From NCBI GenBank assembly GCA_963855995.1, contig OY979727.1, positions 5,413,001 through 5,477,000 on the forward strand: a stretch of DNA of 64,000 bases, read 5' to 3'. The stretch is from Muricea muricata (taxonomy: Eukaryota; Cnidaria; Anthozoa; Malacalcyonacea; Plexauridae). The notes beneath the pieces were generated by a model. It had not been told where the DNA came from. It did not search any database and saw nothing but the letters and a program-made list of their open reading frames with translations. A program made the position numbers and the translations under genes. Of this stretch, positions 61,001-64,000 are shown piece by piece. Within the stretch, counting starts at the first letter, position 1; each line of letters begins with the position of its first letter.

Positions 61001-62930
61001 TTCAACATGTTATTTTGCTCGTGACGATAATTTGAGTTCCGAAAACAGGATTCCTGACTTGCTAAGTTCTCCAACTTCCATTTAGAAAGTCCCTTTTAGG
61101 TCCGTGATTGCAATATATCATTGCGCTCAACTCGTTCAGTTTGGCCCTGAAAACATTATTTTAAGCTCTAAAACGTTAGCGTGATCGATTTAAGACGGCA
61201 GTTTTTAGTAGATCATATGAGTATGTTTTTACGCTAAAATTGCTTCAAAGCGCTTAAAACGCGTTTTTAATGCTTCTAAGATCGTTTCTTTTCTGTTTCA
61301 AAGTAAGTTGTAAGCTTCTAACTTAAACATGTTATTTTGCTCGTGACAATAGTTTGAGTGCGGAAAACATATTCCTGACTTGCTAAGTTCTCTAATTTCC
61401 ATTTAGAAAGTCCCTTTTAGGTATGTGATTGCAATATATCATTGCGCTCAACTCATTCAGGTTGGCCCTGAAAACATCATTTTAAGCTCTAAAACGTTGC
61501 CGTGATCGATTTAAGACGGCAGTTTTTAGTTAATAATTTGAGCATGTTTTTACGCTCAAATCGCTTTAAAACCGCTTAAAACGCGTTTTTAATGATTCTA
61601 AGCTCGTTTCTGTTCTGTTTCGAGGTGGGTTGTAAGCTTCTCACTTCAACATGTTATTTTGCCCGTGACGATAATTTGAGTTCCGAAAACAGGATTCCTG
61701 ACTTGCTAAGTTCTCCAACTTCCATTTAGAAAGTCCTTTTTAGGTCCGTGATCGCAATATATCATTGCGCTCAACTCGTTCAGTTTGGCGCTAAAAACAT
61801 CATTTTAAGCTCTAAAACAGTGGCGTGATCGATTTAAGACGGCAGTTTTTAGTTGATCATTTGAGCATGTTTTTACGCTCAAATCGCTTTAAAAGCGCTT
61901 AAAACGCGTTTTTAATGATTGTAAGATCGTTTCTTTTCTGTCTCAAAGCAAGTTGTAAGCTTCTCACTTCAACATGTTATTTTGCTCGTGACAATAGTTT
62001 GAGTGCCGAAAACATGATTCCTGACTTGGTAAGTTCTCTAGTTTCAATTTAGAAAGTACCTTTTAGGTCCGTGATTGCAATATATCATTGCGCTCAACTC
62101 ATTCAGGTTGGCCCTGAAAACATCATTTTATGCTCCAAAACGTTGCCGTGATCGATTTAAGACGGCAGTAACGTTTTTATTTAATAATTTGGGCATGTTT
62201 TTACGCTCAAATCGCTTTAAAAGCGCTTAAAACGCGTTTTTAATGATTCTAAGCTCGTTTCTGTTCTGTTTCGAGGTGGGTTGTAAGCTTCTCACTTCAA
62301 CATGTTATTTTGCTCGTGACGATAATTTGAGTTCCGAAAACAGGATTCCTGACTTGCTAAGTTCTCTAGTTTCCATTTAGAAAGTCCCTTTTAGGTCCGT
62401 GATTGCAATATATCATTAAGCTCAACTCGTTCAGTTGAACCCTGAAAAAATCATTTTAAGCTCTAAAACGTTGGCGTGATCGATTTAAGACGGCAGTTTT
62501 TAGTAGATCATTTGAGCATGTTTTTACGCTCAAATCGCTTTAAAAGCGCTTAAAACGCGTTTTTAATGATTGTAAGATCGTTTCTTTTCTGTCTCAAAGC
62601 AACTTGTAAGCTTCTCACTTCAACATGTTATTTTGCTCGTGACAATAGTTTGAATGCCGAAAACATTATTCCTCACTTGCTAAGTTCTCTAGTTTCAATT
62701 TAGAAAGTCCCTTTTAGGTCCGTGATTACAATATATCATTGCGCTCAACTCATTCAGTTTGACTCTGAAAACATCATTTTAAACTCGAAAACGTTGCTGT
62801 GATCGATTTAAGACGGAAGTTTTTAGTTGATAATTTGAGCATGTTTTTACGCTCAAATCGCTTTAAAAGCGCTTAAAACGCGTTTTTAATGATTCTAAGC
62901 TCGTTTTTGTTCTGTTTCGAGGTGGGTTGT
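58085..62930 (+). repeat. Right HOR, 15-monomer copy (4846 bp)
   Basis: Covers positions 1-15 of the 16-mer; position 16 is replaced by the diverged units that follow. GCCCGTG is at 61661 and the TAACG insertion at 62169-62173, 5489 bp (17 monomers) after the previous copy. The insertion-bearing unit here reads TTTTTATTTAATAAT rather than TTTTTAGTTAATAAT. Confidence 0.86.
62169..62173 (+). other. TAACG insertion (copy 4)
   Basis: Same insertion, 5489 bp after the previous one, giving a 17-monomer spacing. A G-to-T change follows it (TTTTTATTTAA). Confidence 0.92.
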
Positions 62931-64000
62931 AAGCTTCTCACTTCAACATGTTATTTTGCTCGTGACGATAATTTGAGTTCCGAAAACAGGATTCCTGACT
63001 TGCTAAGTTCTCCAACTTCCATTTAGAAAGTCCTGTTTAGGTCCGTGATTGCTATATATCATTGCGCTCAACTCGTTTAGTTTGACTCTGAAAACATCAT
63101 TTTAAGCTCCAAAACGTTGCCGTGATCGATTTAAGACGGAAGTTTTTAGTTGATAATTTGAGCATGTTTTTAAGCTCAAATCGCTTTAAAAGCGCTTAAA
63201 ATGCGTTTTTAATGATTCTAAGCTCGTTTCTGTTCTGTTTCGAGGTGGGTTGTAAGCTTCTCACTTCAACATGTTATTTTGCTCGTGACGATAATTTGAG
63301 TTCCGAAAACAGGATTCCTGACTTGCTAAGTTCTCCAACTTCCATTTAGAAAGTCCTTTTTAGGTCCGTGATTGCAATATATCATTGCGCTCAACTCGTT
63401 CAGTTTGGCCCCGAAAACATCATTTTAAGCTCTAAAACGTTGGCGTGATCGATTTAAGACGGCAGTTTTTAGTAGATCATTTGAGCATGTTTTTACGCTA
63501 AAATTGCTTCAAAGCGCTTAAAACGCGTTTTAAATGCTTCTAAGATCGTTTCTTTTCTGTTTCAAAGTAAGTTGTAAGCTTCATACTTAAACATGTTATT
63601 TTGCTTGTGACAATAGTTTGAGTGCGGAAAACATGATTCCTGACTTGCTAAGTTCTCTAATTTCTATTTAGAAAGTCCCTTTTAGGTCCGTGATTGCAAT
63701 ATATCATTGCGCTCAACTCATTCAGGTTGACCCTGAAAACATTATTTTAAGCTCTAAAACGTTGCCGTGATCGATTTAAGAGGGCAGTTTTTAATTAATA
63801 ATTTGAGCATGTTTTTACGCTCAAATCGCTTTAAAAGCGCTTAAAACGCGTTTTTAATGATTCCAAGCTCGTTTCTGTTCTGTTTCGAGCTGGGTTGTAA
63901 ACTTCTCACTTCAACATGTTATTTTGCTCGTGACGATAATTTGAGTTCCGAAAACAGGATTCCTGACTTGCTAAGTTCCCAACTTCCATTTAGAAAGTCC
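62931..64000 (+). repeat. Diverged right-family monomers at the window edge
   Basis: Three full units and 102 bp of a fourth (from 63899, with AAACTT). Private changes include GTCCTGTTTAGG, AAAATGCG, GCGTTTTAAATGC, AAGAGGGCAG, TTTAATTAATAAT, CCAAGCTCG and GAGCTGGG. CTTCATACTTAAAC, CTTGTGACAATAG and GGCCCCGAAAAC are shared with the 36.1-36.5 kb units, so this appears to be the far flank of the homogenised right HOR core. Confidence 0.75.

Larger units (their letters stand above)
1..64000 (+). repeat. 323-bp satellite DNA array, whole window
   Basis: The same unit recurs every 321-324 bp from the first base to the last, always in the + orientation. Landmarks seen in almost every unit are AAGCTT, CTTCAACATGTTATTTTGC, GGTCCGTGATTGCAATATATC, ATCATTTTAAGCTC, AGACGGCAGTTTTTAG and CGCTTAAAACGCGTTTTTAA. 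About 198 units fit between the start of the first copy (two bases before the window) and 63899, a mean of 322.7 bp. Both ends of the window lie inside the array, so its true size is larger. No unique sequence, inversion, poly-A tail, transposon end or gene interrupts it. Long homogeneous arrays with higher-order structure are typical of centromeric or pericentromeric satellites. That location is inferred, not shown. Confidence 0.98.

Noticed and set aside
1-64000. CRISPR array
   Set aside because: Repeats are 323 bp with no unique spacers, and there are no cas genes.
1-64000. Transposon, LTR or rDNA spacer embedded in the array
   Set aside because: I saw no break in monomer periodicity, no terminal repeats, no target-site duplications, no poly-A and no rRNA-like segment. 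Length changes are whole monomers or 1-5 bp indels.

Overview
The whole 64 kb window is one uninterrupted tandem satellite array. I find no gene, RNA gene, transposon, CRISPR array or unique spacer. The monomer is about 323 bp (most are 321-324 bp) and all copies run head to tail in the same orientation. From the start of the first copy to the start of the last (63899) there are about 198 monomers, averaging 322.7 bp. One monomer counted by hand (40966-41288) has about 37% GC. Neighbouring monomers differ by roughly 10% (32 differences over 323 bp in one hand-aligned pair), whereas copies many monomers apart are almost identical. That contrast defines higher-order repeats (HORs). The organism is a eukaryote that I cannot name; array size, HOR organisation and dyad-rich monomers fit a centromeric or pericentromeric satellite. 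CpG is not depleted, which leans weakly towards a genome with little CpG methylation or a recently homogenised array.

Layout, with monomers phased on the HindIII-like AAGCTT site. 1-3227: older-looking monomers with a 1938-bp hexamer repeat. 3228-4519: a 646-bp dimer present twice. 4520-9035: 14 monomers related to the left HOR but scrambled. 9036-33225: the left HOR, built from four monomer classes a-b-c-d (tetramer 1291 bp) plus a chimeric class e. It forms a 14-mer of about 4513-4517 bp, with 10-mer and 24-mer length variants made by unequal exchange. 33226-34192: three chimeric monomers marking the junction of two HOR families. 34193-35484: another 646-bp dimer duplication. 35485-40321: diverged right-family monomers. 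40322-62930: the right HOR, a 16-mer of 5169 bp in full, 6-, 14- and 15-monomer versions with chimeric monomers between some copies. 62931-64000: diverged right-family monomers resembling those near 36 kb.

Across most of the window successive monomers alternate between two states of an 18-bp box just before the HindIII site: a GTTTCGAGGTGGG-like form and a CTCAAAG/TTCAAAG-like form. So the basic unit is a dimer of about 645 bp. This resembles the A-box/B-box alternation of primate alpha satellite, although no canonical CENP-B box is present. Each monomer also carries a 54-bp cluster of inverted repeats. Open reading frames of 67-95 codons occur only because some monomer classes lack stops in one frame; they are not credible genes.
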